Positions 46,135-54,115 of a stretch of DNA of 64,000 nt are shown here, piece by piece (the stretch's first letter is position 1; each line of letters starts with the position of its first letter). Location of the stretch: contig JANRJC010000051.1 of assembly GCA_033764335.1 (NCBI GenBank), forward strand, positions 209,554 through 273,553, written 5' to 3'. The stretch is from JAGQVA01 sp033764335 (GTDB lineage Bacteria; Bacteroidota; Bacteroidia; J057). The translations under genes were made by a program, and so were the position numbers. The notes under the pieces are model-generated. The model was given only the letters and a program-made list of their open reading frames with translations. It had not been told where the DNA came from and did not search any database.

Positions 46135-46169
46135 AAAAACCTGTTCATACCTATCATCACAGTCTTTAA

Positions 46170-46200
46170 AACGGGGCGTAGGGCGCCCCGTTTTTTTTGT
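46170..46200 (+). terminator. rho-independent terminator after the cohesin-dockerin gene
   Basis: Stem AACGGGGCG (46170-46178) pairs with CGCCCCGTT (46184-46192) around loop TAGGG, followed by a run of T (46191-46198). It is 36 bp after the stop codon. Confidence 0.9.
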
Positions 46201-46257
46201 TTTTTGTATATCCCCCCTCCCAATGAATGGCTTTAAACACCGAGGCAGGAAAGTGAC

Positions 46258-46289
46258 AAAAAAAAACCCCCGGGAGGTTATCCCGGAGG
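46258..46289 (-). terminator. rho-independent terminator of the tRNA-like gene
   Basis: On the minus strand CCTCCGGGA and TCCCGGGGG form a 9-bp stem with one G-U pair and a TAACC loop (46267-46289), followed by nine T (46258-46266). It lies 32 bases after the 3' end of the tRNA-like fold, so the RNA is transcribed on its own. Confidence 0.88.
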
Positions 46290-46321
46290 CCGATTAAAAA
46301 GGACTACTACTACTCGCGAGA

Positions 46322-46447
46322 TGTAGGGGAAGGATTCGAACCTTCATGAGGTGGTTAGGCTCCCCCACCAATTATGGGGGGGAGCTTTATCCCAAACCCT
46401 CGCCCCCGAGACAGGAGGGTATGGCTACCGATTTTCATCACCCTACA
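46322..46447 (-). tRNA. tRNA-like RNA with a 57-nt variable arm
   Basis: Minus-strand sequence folds as a full cloverleaf of 126 nt. Acceptor stem TGTAGGG / CCCTACA is 7 perfect pairs. The D arm is ATG / CAT around a 12-nt loop holding GG (as in class II leucine tRNAs, preceded by TG at positions 8-9). T arm GAAGG-TTCGAAT-CCTTC is perfect and includes the conserved GGTTCGAATCC. The anticodon arm is CCCTC-CTGTCTC-GGGGG with one T-G pair, U33 present and GTC (46410-46412) at the anticodon position. The variable region (46346-46402) forms its own hairpin, GCTCCCCC with GGGGGAGC, on a weaker basal stem. No CCA is encoded. GTC would mean Asp, but a class II build, U at the discriminator and a pyrimidine at position 37 do not fit tRNA-Asp. 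Confidence 0.6.
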
Positions 46448-46514
46448 TTTAATGCTTAAATCAAACTATGGCTAAAGAACTTTTTATGCGACTATTGTGC
46501 TTCGTTGTATGATA

Positions 46515-46546
46515 CAATATTACATTACGTTTTGTGATTTTGCAAA
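46515..46546 (-). promoter_or_regulatory. promoter of the tRNA-like gene
   Basis: Minus-strand TTTG (46543-46546) and TAATATTG (46515-46522) are 20 bases apart. This matches the Bacteroidota TTTG-N19-21-TAnnTTTG promoter with one mismatch. Transcription would begin near 46508, leaving a leader of about 60 nt before the tRNA-like fold. Confidence 0.55.
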
Positions 46547-46703
46547 TTTTTTTGAAAAAATATGAAAAAATTTTATTTAAAGGGCTTAAATTTTGCAATA
46601 AACAAATGTTAATTCGACATTTATTTTTGTAGTTGTCAGATAATCAGCGCATTAGCGAAAACCGCTTTGGCGAGAATAGGGGCGGGTTATGAGATTGGAA
46701 AAA

Positions 46704-47561
46704 TTAGGAGGGAATATCGGCTGATTCTGCAAATGGAGGGGATTCGGGCGGGTTAAGCTTCTGCGACTGGGTCGAAGAAGGGTTGTTTTGTTCCAGTAGC
46801 AGGTTCAGTTTGCGATTGATTTCTTCGATCTGAAGCACGAGGTTGTCGTTATTGTCTCTTACCATTTCCTCCACAAAGATTGCATTGACAATCGAAAGCC
46901 CAAACAATCCGCCGGAAACGACGATCGTGATGAAGTACAGTTTCGTAAAAAACTCCCCTACAGGCCCCATTTGGGAGCTTCGAATCAATTCCTCCGGCAC
47001 TTCAAACCAGCCTTCAATGGTAAAAATCTTAAAAATATTGTAGAACGAAATCAGCGGATCGCCAAACTGCTCCGGGGCAATTTCCTTAAACATCCGGCAA
47101 CTGACGAGCGAAATAACAAAACTGTAAATGAAAAAGGCCAATAACACGAATATGGACGCATGAAAGGCTCGCCGCACTCCTGCAATCAGTTCCTTGATGT
47201 TAGGAATGAACTTGATAAACTTAAAAAACCGCACCATCCGGATTACCCGAAACACGAATAGAATGGATACATTGGGAAACTGGGACTCAAACAACAGGAG
47301 AAAAGACGGAATGCTCAATATCAGGATGATGAGGTCAAACCGGTTCCAGCCCGAACGAATATACCTTCGCCAGCCGTTTCCCCGGATTTTGAACAGTGCT
47401 TCAAGCAGGAAAAAGAGCAGGAACACAGCATCCAGCGCTTCAAGGGCGAGGGTAAACTCCGGAGAAAGATCAAAAGAAAGGAAAAAAAGCAGGATTGCAT
47501 TCAGGCTGATTACAATTGCAACCGGTCTGTCATGAGTAAATAAATGTGCCAACTTCCGCAT
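46704..47561 (-). CDS. single-domain voltage-gated cation channel
   Basis: A 285-residue channel subunit of the bacterial NaChBac-like type. Six helices S1-S6 can be traced. S4 has the charge ladder Arg105, Arg108, Arg111, Lys114, Lys117 (SILFVFRVIRMVRFFKFIKF). The pore loop ends in the selectivity filter TIEGW (181-185), where NaChBac has TLESW. S6 runs to NAIFVEEM, followed by a C-terminal coiled coil (about 231-259) that would hold the tetramer. A Pro/Ser-rich tail closes it. It sits downstream of acdA-like genes without an obvious functional partner. Selectivity for sodium or calcium cannot be decided from this. Confidence 0.88.
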   Translation of the reverse strand: MRKLAHLFTHDRPVAIVISLNAILLFFLSFDLSPEFTLALEALDAVFLLFFLLEALFKIRGNGWRRYIRSGWNRFDLIILILSIPSFLLLFESQFPNVSILFVFRVIRMVRFFKFIKFIPNIKELIAGVRRAFHASIFVLLAFFIYSFVISLVSCRMFKEIAPEQFGDPLISFYNIFKIFTIEGWFEVPEELIRSSQMGPVGEFFTKLYFITIVVSGGLFGLSIVNAIFVEEMVRDNNDNLVLQIEEINRKLNLLLEQNNPSSTQSQKLNPPESPPFAESADIPS

Positions 47562-47799
47562 TTGTTACCATCCGATTAGTTTTTACCCTAAAAAATCTTC
47601 CATTCACGAAGGATTTCCATCCGTTCAGCGTATAGCCGTGGGGCATGTAAGATTTTTACTTAAATTGTATTATAATAAAAAAATCGCTGCAAACAATCGC
47701 CCAAAATTCCCCAGGGACAGAAGAAGTTTGCATTAGGTTTTTACATAGCAGTATTAGCCGGACCCTGTTGACCTTAGGTTGGCGGGGTTCCTTTTTTTA

Positions 47800-48939
47800 C
47801 TATTTGGTAAGTCCTCTTGCGATGACAATCTTCTGAATTTCGCTTGTGCCCTCATAAATCTGGGTGATTTTGGCATCCCTGAGCATTCTCTCGACATGGT
47901 ATTCTTTTACATATCCATTGCCGCCATGAATCTGGATGGCTTCATCAGCGCAAAACATGGCGGTTTTCGAAGCGTAAAGTTTTGCCATAGCCGCCGAAAT
48001 TTTATAATCCATTCCCGCGTCTTTTTCCGTAGCCGCTTTCCAGATCAGGTATTTGGCGGCCTCAATTTCGGTGGCCATTTCGGCTAATTTGAACTGAATG
48101 GCCTGGTGATTTTTGATTTCGGTGCCAAAGGATTTACGGATATGTGAATAGGCAAGGGCCAATTCGTAAGCGCCCATCGCAATGCCTAACGCCTGCGAAG
48201 CGATCCCGATTCTCCCGCCGTTGAGGGTTTTCATCGCCAGTACAAACCCAAATCCGTCTTCGCCGATCCGGTTTTCTTTGGGCACTTTCACTTCGTTGAA
48301 GTTGAGGGAATGGGTATCCGAACCGCGGATTCCCAACTTATTCTCCTTTGGCCCCAGTTCAAAACCCTCTGCTCCTTTTTCGACGATGAGGCAATTGATT
48401 CCCCGGTGGCCTTTTTCCCGGTCGGTATGGGCCATCACGAGGTAAATATCGGCAATAGAGGCGTTGGTGATCCAATTTTTAGTGCCAGTGAGCAAGTAAT
48501 GATCACCCTTGTCAATGGCGGAGGTGCGCTGTTGGGTGGCATCGCTGCCGGCTTCGGGTTCGGAGAGGCAGAAAGCCCCGATTTTTTCGCCAGTGGCAAT
48601 GGGAATCAGGTATTTTTGTTTTTGTTCTTCACTGGCAAATTTTTCCAATCCCCAGGCGACGAGGGAATTGGTAACGGATAAAATGACCGCAGCCGAAGCG
48701 TCCCATTTGGCGATTTCGGACAAGGCAAGTACATAAGACATGGTGTCCATGCCGCCGCCGCCGTATTGAGGGTTTACCATCATACCCATCAGGCCGAGTT
48801 CGGCCATGCGGTTGAGCAATTCTTTGGGGAAATATTGTTTTTCATCCCGGTCAATTACCCCGGGTTTCAGTTCATTTTCAGCAAAATCTCGGGCCATTTG
48901 CTGCACCATACGGTGTTCTTCGGATAATTCAAAATTCAT
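47800..48939 (-). CDS. acyl-CoA dehydrogenase
   Basis: A 379-residue flavin-dependent acyl-CoA dehydrogenase. FCLSEPEAGSDA (about 133-144) contacts FAD, and NWITNASIADIYLVMA follows. The catalytic Glu is in QIYEGTSEIQKIVIARG near the C-terminus (about 359-375), placed as in short-chain/butyryl-CoA enzymes. Length is exact for the family. It would perform the first step of beta-oxidation or branched-chain acyl-CoA breakdown. No electron-transfer flavoprotein or thiolase is adjacent. The next gene upstream, a patatin-like lipase, may release fatty acids but lies in a separate frame with a 31-bp gap. Confidence 0.93.
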   Translation of the reverse strand: MNFELSEEHRMVQQMARDFAENELKPGVIDRDEKQYFPKELLNRMAELGLMGMMVNPQYGGGGMDTMSYVLALSEIAKWDASAAVILSVTNSLVAWGLEKFASEEQKQKYLIPIATGEKIGAFCLSEPEAGSDATQQRTSAIDKGDHYLLTGTKNWITNASIADIYLVMAHTDREKGHRGINCLIVEKGAEGFELGPKENKLGIRGSDTHSLNFNEVKVPKENRIGEDGFGFVLAMKTLNGGRIGIASQALGIAMGAYELALAYSHIRKSFGTEIKNHQAIQFKLAEMATEIEAAKYLIWKAATEKDAGMDYKISAAMAKLYASKTAMFCADEAIQIHGGNGYVKEYHVERMLRDAKITQIYEGTSEIQKIVIARGLTK

Positions 48940-48970
48940 TGGGCGAGTGGTTTGGTATCAAGCTTCAAAA

Positions 48971-51859
48971 CTAAGATTTTTGCGGCATAATCTCTCCATC
49001 CTTCTCCAACTGTTTTCGTATTTCTCTTGCAGCCTGGCGCGCAATGTGAAACCCGAGGGAACGGTATGCTTCAAACTGTGCGTCGTCAAAAAACTGGTCT
49101 GCCGTACTCTGGTGCGGGAAATCGGGGTATTTGCTATGGTAGTTTGCCGCACTTACGGGAAGGGGTTCCTGGTTAAGGGAAGATTTCAGGTAAAAAATTG
49201 TGCCAAAAGTCTTATCGGGATAACCTACTTTCCCAATCACGACGGAGCGGGTACTCGGGGTGATTTTTCCGGGTTCGGGCTGGAGGGGGATAAGAGGAGT
49301 TAGGTCTATTTCGATGTCAATATTTTCCTCAATATTCGCCATTCGGATGGCATGGCTGAAGGATTCAAAAAGGAATTTATGATCTTCTTCAAAGTCGCAG
49401 ACGATGATGTATTTGCAGCGACGCTGCAACAAAGGTAAAAGTCCCAGGTTGTCGCCGGTATGGCCTCCGTCGGATACATTTACGAGGCGTTGGTCAGCAG
49501 TGAGAAAACCCAGCAGTTCTTGGATCAGGTAATAGGGCCAGAAAGTGTATTTCCACTTAGGGTTTTTCCAGTTGGTGTCGCCGTAATTGCGATACTTCCA
49601 GGGGTTTTCGGTCCAATAACCCAGCCGCAGATTGAGCAGCGTGGTGATGAAGGTCTGGGCAAAAAAACTGGACATTCCCATGCCGGAACTTACCGCTGCC
49701 GCCGAAATCGTCATGGCGCGGGAAAGTTTGGTTTTCCCTTCCCGATAGACATCGGAGCGCACATAACCGGTACTGCCCGAACCGGTGTAGTTTCGGGAAA
49801 AAATAAAATGTTCGGATTTAAGGTCTTTGCGAACCAATTCGTTGGATCCCTGAAGATTAAGTGCCGTAACGACAATATGGTAGGGGCTTCGGGGATAAGG
49901 TTCCCATACACTTCCGTCGGTATCGGTACGGTTTTCCGGGTGGGTATTTTGTCCCGCAGTCAGACTCGCGATTTGTTTCCAGCCCATATCTTTTACCCGC
50001 AGGTTTTCATCGTTGCGGAGGTTTACTTTGGGTTTTCCCTGTCGGTCAGGTTTTTCGCGTATTACCCTTCCGTCAGTTTTTAGGAAAGCTTCTGAAAGCC
50101 TGTCCCGGTAAAAGTAGTGAAGAGAAAGCCGGTTGGAGTTGACAAATATTCCCAGGGTTATAAAGAGAAATAACGATCCCCCCAGCAGCCAGCCCGGCAG
50201 ATAAATCATTTCGCTTTGAGTGATCAGCAGGCTGGTGATGGCAGACGCAGCCAATACCACAAACAGGATCATGGAAAGGGTGATGGCGGGGATTTTGAGT
50301 TTTTGAAGAAGATTGGAAAAAATACCTTCTCCCTTAACCTTGCTCGATGACACCGCCAGATAACCTACACCGATAGAGACCAAAGAAGATACGCTGGAAG
50401 TAAGGGTGATAAATAGTTTATTAAAAAAGAAACTAAAGGAAAAGAGCAGCAAAATGCCTACGGGCATCGCAATGGAAATCAACAGTGAATACAACGCTCC
50501 TCCCCGCAACACTCCGTCCATAGACCGGGCGATGCGGGAATGCCGGGAAGGGAAATTGGTGAAGGGAAGAAACAGGTAAACCGCCAGGAAAAGCCCCGCC
50601 GCAAAAGCGGCCGGTAAACCAAATATGATCCAGTAATCCGTTTGGGGTATATAACCCAATCCTTTACCGCTAAACCATGCAATAACGGTAAGGATAGGCC
50701 CTCCCAAAATCCCAACGGTATTAAATCGTTGGGTGAAAAGGTTTTCATAATAGTTTTCAATCGTATGGCCCGAACGGGTTTGGGGTTTTGTTTTTCCCTG
50801 TTGAATCTGCATTTCTTCGATTTCCAGTTTTCGAAGAATTTGTCCTACCCGGAAAATAAAATACAGGGCAGTGAACATGCCCAAAAGTGCAAGCGTGAGT
50901 GAAATAAAGGCGTGATCTGAAAGGGAATCCTTTATCCTTTTTCCGAAAACCACCACATAATCCGACCAGAAACTGGCCAGTTGATCGGTGATTGCTAGGG
51001 TGGTTATGGAATCGGCGGTGGATTTTGTCGAAACTTTTTCCTGATATTCGGCAAGCTGATGGAAAAAATCTTTACCCGAGATAAAATCAAAAGTGATATA
51101 GTTGATCGAAACAAAAGCGGTAAGCGCTAAAGCAAACAAGAGAATATTGTGTACGATTCCCGCAAATACCGCTCCTACCAGGCGTTGTACCGCCGGGCTA
51201 AAAATGCTTTTCTCGGGGGAAAGATATTCGCCATGTGCGCGGAGATGGTGAATTTGATGTCGGGCATCCATTTTGACTTTACCGGGTTGGGCATATTCGA
51301 TCACCAACTGCTGTGCGGTTTCTTTTTTGTGTTCCAGATCGTCGGAATCCTGCTCCATCTGAGTGGGCATCCACCGAGGTTTTGATTCGGGAAAAAGATT
51401 CGAAACGGGGTCGGGTGACACCGGTGAGGTTATCGGGCGGGTTTCCATCAATAACACCAGCGGGGAGGTTTCGGCATCAAGTCCGGGTATGAGTGTGCCT
51501 GCTTCGTCGGGGGAAATATGGCCCGGTTTGACAAATTTATCCGGAGGATTGTTTAGCAATGTCGAAAGGCAGGCGCCCATGTATCCGCCGCCGGAGACGG
51601 TGCTCATATAATCCACTTTGCGAAGAAAACCCTCCACAATCAGCTTCTGAAATACACCCAGAGAAAGCGTTGCTGCACGGATTCCTCCTCCCGAAACGGC
51701 CATCCCCCAGATACTTTTCAGATGGGTGTCGGTATCTTCAGGATGGGTTTCCTTATAATGTGCACGTCGCTGGCGTATATAAAGCTTTTCGGACTCAATC
51801 ACTTCTTTCAGATCGGAAGTGTAAGCAGGGAGTTGATTAAACGCAGGAGGTTGAGACAT
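48971..51859 (-). CDS. membrane patatin-like phospholipase
   Basis: A 962-residue protein with a split patatin domain. The oxyanion motif SGGGIR is at 56-61 and the nucleophile Ser89 lies in TVSGGGY, where the first Gly of GxSxG is Thr. The matching Asp is in VSDGGHTGDN near residue 793. Between these halves, residues about 220-600 hold seven or eight hydrophobic helices (for example NILLFALALTAFVSINYITF, LLGMFTALYFIFRVG, LLGGSLFLFITLGIFV). So the active site is assembled around a membrane region, which is unlike ordinary soluble patatins. Likely a membrane-lipid hydrolase. The neighbours (acyl-CoA dehydrogenase, YfiT) would fit lipid turnover but do not prove it. Confidence 0.82.
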   Translation of the reverse strand: MSQPPAFNQLPAYTSDLKEVIESEKLYIRQRRAHYKETHPEDTDTHLKSIWGMAVSGGGIRAATLSLGVFQKLIVEGFLRKVDYMSTVSGGGYMGACLSTLLNNPPDKFVKPGHISPDEAGTLIPGLDAETSPLVLLMETRPITSPVSPDPVSNLFPESKPRWMPTQMEQDSDDLEHKKETAQQLVIEYAQPGKVKMDARHQIHHLRAHGEYLSPEKSIFSPAVQRLVGAVFAGIVHNILLFALALTAFVSINYITFDFISGKDFFHQLAEYQEKVSTKSTADSITTLAITDQLASFWSDYVVVFGKRIKDSLSDHAFISLTLALLGMFTALYFIFRVGQILRKLEIEEMQIQQGKTKPQTRSGHTIENYYENLFTQRFNTVGILGGPILTVIAWFSGKGLGYIPQTDYWIIFGLPAAFAAGLFLAVYLFLPFTNFPSRHSRIARSMDGVLRGGALYSLLISIAMPVGILLLFSFSFFFNKLFITLTSSVSSLVSIGVGYLAVSSSKVKGEGIFSNLLQKLKIPAITLSMILFVVLAASAITSLLITQSEMIYLPGWLLGGSLFLFITLGIFVNSNRLSLHYFYRDRLSEAFLKTDGRVIREKPDRQGKPKVNLRNDENLRVKDMGWKQIASLTAGQNTHPENRTDTDGSVWEPYPRSPYHIVVTALNLQGSNELVRKDLKSEHFIFSRNYTGSGSTGYVRSDVYREGKTKLSRAMTISAAAVSSGMGMSSFFAQTFITTLLNLRLGYWTENPWKYRNYGDTNWKNPKWKYTFWPYYLIQELLGFLTADQRLVNVSDGGHTGDNLGLLPLLQRRCKYIIVCDFEEDHKFLFESFSHAIRMANIEENIDIEIDLTPLIPLQPEPGKITPSTRSVVIGKVGYPDKTFGTIFYLKSSLNQEPLPVSAANYHSKYPDFPHQSTADQFFDDAQFEAYRSLGFHIARQAAREIRKQLEKDGEIMPQKS

Positions 51860-51895
51860 AACCAGATACAGAAAACAAATTTAATAAGGGTTCTC

Positions 51896-52423
51896 TCAAA
51901 ATTTTACGCTTTCGATATGGGCAAGATGATGACGGCAGTGCCAGTCATAAAGAGCCAGCAGGTGATCCAGATCTATTTTTCCCTGTTCGGGATGGGTGAG
52001 CCGTGTGCGGAAATCCTGCTCCGACATGTGGTTGAGCATCACTACCCAGCGGGTATGAAGTGCTTCCAGCAAAGCGAGTGAATAACTCACCGGGCCGTTA
52101 AGGGAATCCGGCAATTCTGCCCAGCCTTTCTGATTGTAGGTTTTGATCAGGGGTTCATCCTCGGTAAGGGTCCATTTAAACCGGATGTAGCTGTTCATGT
52201 GGCTGTCGGCCATGTGATGCACTACCTGGCGAATGGTCCATCCTTCCGGGCGGTAGGGGGTGTCCAACTGGGCGTCCGTAAGATTTTCGACCCGTCTGCG
52301 CACCTTGTCAGGGGTCTCTGCAATCGTCCGGATCATGGTTTTTCTTTGTTCGGCGGTAAGTGTACCCTGTTTTTGAAATCTGCCGATAGGGTATTTGAGT
52401 TTTTCGAGTAAATCTTCGTTCAT
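51896..52423 (-). CDS. YfiT/BstA-type DinB-fold bacillithiol transferase-like protein
   Basis: A 175-residue DinB-fold four-helix protein. The metal-binding His residues are in VVHHMADSHMN (about 68-78) and DWHCRHHLAHI (about 159-169), and the N-terminal YPIGRFQKQGTLTAEQR is the mark of the YfiT family. Its B. subtilis relative is classed among metal-dependent bacillithiol S-transferases. The exact activity here is inferred. It lies 36 bp upstream of the patatin on the same strand, so the two may be co-transcribed. Confidence 0.88.
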   Translation of the reverse strand: MNEDLLEKLKYPIGRFQKQGTLTAEQRKTMIRTIAETPDKVRRRVENLTDAQLDTPYRPEGWTIRQVVHHMADSHMNSYIRFKWTLTEDEPLIKTYNQKGWAELPDSLNGPVSYSLALLEALHTRWVVMLNHMSEQDFRTRLTHPEQGKIDLDHLLALYDWHCRHHLAHIESVKF

Positions 52424-52456
52424 ATAGGTTTATTCATCAGAAAATTTACTGTGAAC

Positions 52457-53605
52457 TTAACCTTTTGGCAGCGTAAAGAAAAATGTTGCGCCCTGACTGT
52501 CGTTGGATTTTACCCAAATTCGCCCATTGTGGCGTTCAATGATTTGCTGACAGATTGAAAGCCCAATTCCGTCGCCAGAGTATGTATCATAAGTATGAAG
52601 CCGGCTAAACATTTCAAATATTTTTTGGAAATATTCCGGCGCAATGCCAATACCGTTGTCCTGAATAGCGAATATCCATTCTCCGGTATCTTCGGTTGCA
52701 TTTATATGGATAATAGGCGACGCCGCACCGTGAAATTTAAGTGCATTTCCGATCAGGTTTTGGAATACTTGGAAAATCTGATTGGGGTCGGCGGTAACGA
52801 TCGGCAATGGTTCGATCGAAAGGGAAGCTTTTTTTTCTTCGATTTTTGTTTTAAGACTCTGGATTACTCCCTGAACAATCACATTACAATCCGTGGCTGT
52901 CCTTTCGCTTTCGGAGGCATTAATGCGTGAGTAACGGTAAATCGCCTCCAACAGGTTATGCATCCGCAAGGCTCCTTCAAGGGCAAAGTTCATAAACTGG
53001 GTTTCTTCCTCTTCCAGCCGGTCTGTCAGTCGGATTTTTAAAAGCTGGAGATAGTTACTGACCATTCGGAGCGATTCTTTCAGATCGTGGGAGGCTATAT
53101 AAGCGAATTTTTCCAGAGACTCATTGGACTTCTGCAACTCGCTGGTCCTCTCTTCCACCTTTTTCTCCAGCAGATAATTGGCTTCAATCAATGCATCCTC
53201 GGCATGTTTTTTTTCAAGAATATATCGGTGCTCCCGCAAGGCTCTTTCAACGATACGGGGCATTTCGATCAGGGTAGTTTCACTTTTTACGATGTAGTCT
53301 ATGGCTCCGTCTTTGAGCGAACTTACGGCAATCTGTTCATTTCCCTGACTGGTAAGAATGATTACCGGAAAAGATAAATCGGTAAAATTACTTTTCAAAA
53401 ACTCCTTCCCCGTTCCATCCGGTAACAACCAGTCAATGATGGCTATGTCGGGGTTTAGTTCTGTCAGGTTTGTTTTTGCGTCTCTTAAGTTATGAGCAAT
53501 GTGAAAATCAACTTCGTGTTCCCATCGTGAAAATGCTCTCCGGATCAATTCAATATGGTCCAAATCATCTTCAACTAAAAGGATTGTTTTTGCCGAACCT
53601 GCCAT
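52457..53605 (-). CDS. response regulator-histidine kinase hybrid
   Basis: A 382-residue cytoplasmic signalling protein. The N-terminal receiver domain (1-125) has the acidic pair in VEDDLDH and the phospho-acceptor Asp in IAIIDWLLPDG. A coiled coil linker (HAEDALIEANYLLEKKVEER) follows. The HisKA box IASHDLKESLRMV carries the phospho-His near residue 173. The ATPase domain has the N box NLIGNALKFH, then DNGIGI and GDGIGLSIC. There is no membrane helix. It lies downstream of the PAS kinase and the single receiver gene on the same strand, forming a three-gene phosphorelay cluster. Confidence 0.9.
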   Translation of the reverse strand: MAGSAKTILLVEDDLDHIELIRRAFSRWEHEVDFHIAHNLRDAKTNLTELNPDIAIIDWLLPDGTGKEFLKSNFTDLSFPVIILTSQGNEQIAVSSLKDGAIDYIVKSETTLIEMPRIVERALREHRYILEKKHAEDALIEANYLLEKKVEERTSELQKSNESLEKFAYIASHDLKESLRMVSNYLQLLKIRLTDRLEEEETQFMNFALEGALRMHNLLEAIYRYSRINASESERTATDCNVIVQGVIQSLKTKIEEKKASLSIEPLPIVTADPNQIFQVFQNLIGNALKFHGAASPIIHINATEDTGEWIFAIQDNGIGIAPEYFQKIFEMFSRLHTYDTYSGDGIGLSICQQIIERHNGRIWVKSNDSQGATFFFTLPKG

Positions 53606-53662
53606 GATTAATCAATATTATCCCGGGTTCAATAAGAACTCTTGTCATAATGTGACATACAA

Positions 53663-54115
53663 TTATTCCAAATGCAATTTATTCCTTTTAAACCAATAAT
53701 ATCCCATATCGGTGATCAGTCCGGAAAAACTTTCAAAACCGGTGGGCTTTACGAGGTAACTATTGGCATAATTTTGATACGCTTCCCGGATGTCGTCCTC
53801 AGACTTAGACGTGGAAAGCACTACAACCGGAATTTCCCGGAGTAGTTCCCTATTTTTTACAAAACCCAAAAATTCAAGGCCGCTCATACGGGGAAGACGC
53901 AGGTCGAGAATAATCAGATGGGGGGTGGGAAAATCATCCGTATCCTCATATCCGTTTTTGTGCAGCAGAAAATCCTGCGCATCCTCGCCATCCGTAACAT
54001 GAAATATCCGGTTTGCGGTTTTTACATTTCGCAAGCTTCTCCGGATAAGTTCTGCATGGTCAGGATTGTCTTCTACCAGCAGAACATTGATGATAGGGGT
54101 GCTTTCAATTGTCAT
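53663..54115 (-). CDS. single-domain response regulator (Rcp1-like)
   Basis: A 150-residue stand-alone receiver of the Rcp1 group. Acidic residues are in LLVEDNPDHAELI, the phospho-Asp in LIILDLRLPRMSG and the conserved Lys in NSYLVKPTG. The longer alpha4-beta5 segment is typical of the phytochrome-associated Rcp1 receivers. There is no output domain, so it passes phosphate to or from partner kinases. Its start overlaps the end of the PAS kinase gene by 4 bases, and the hybrid kinase gene follows 57 bp on. Confidence 0.92.
   Translation of the reverse strand: MTIESTPIINVLLVEDNPDHAELIRRSLRNVKTANRIFHVTDGEDAQDFLLHKNGYEDTDDFPTPHLIILDLRLPRMSGLEFLGFVKNRELLREIPVVVLSTSKSEDDIREAYQNYANSYLVKPTGFESFSGLITDMGYYWFKRNKLHLE

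Noticed and set aside
46303..46314. (ACT)4 trinucleotide run after the tRNA-like gene
   Set aside because: Too short to be meaningful by itself; it lies in the 3' trailer before the terminator.
46322..46447. Possible amber-suppressor tRNA that reads the TAG in the broken toxin
   Set aside because: The anticodon loop reads GTC, and no CTA anticodon can be formed; there is no link between the two loci beyond proximity.
47755..47798. Hairpin with a T-run as a possible terminator
   Set aside because: Pairing (GGACCC with GGGTTCC) has large internal loops, and no plus-strand gene ends there.
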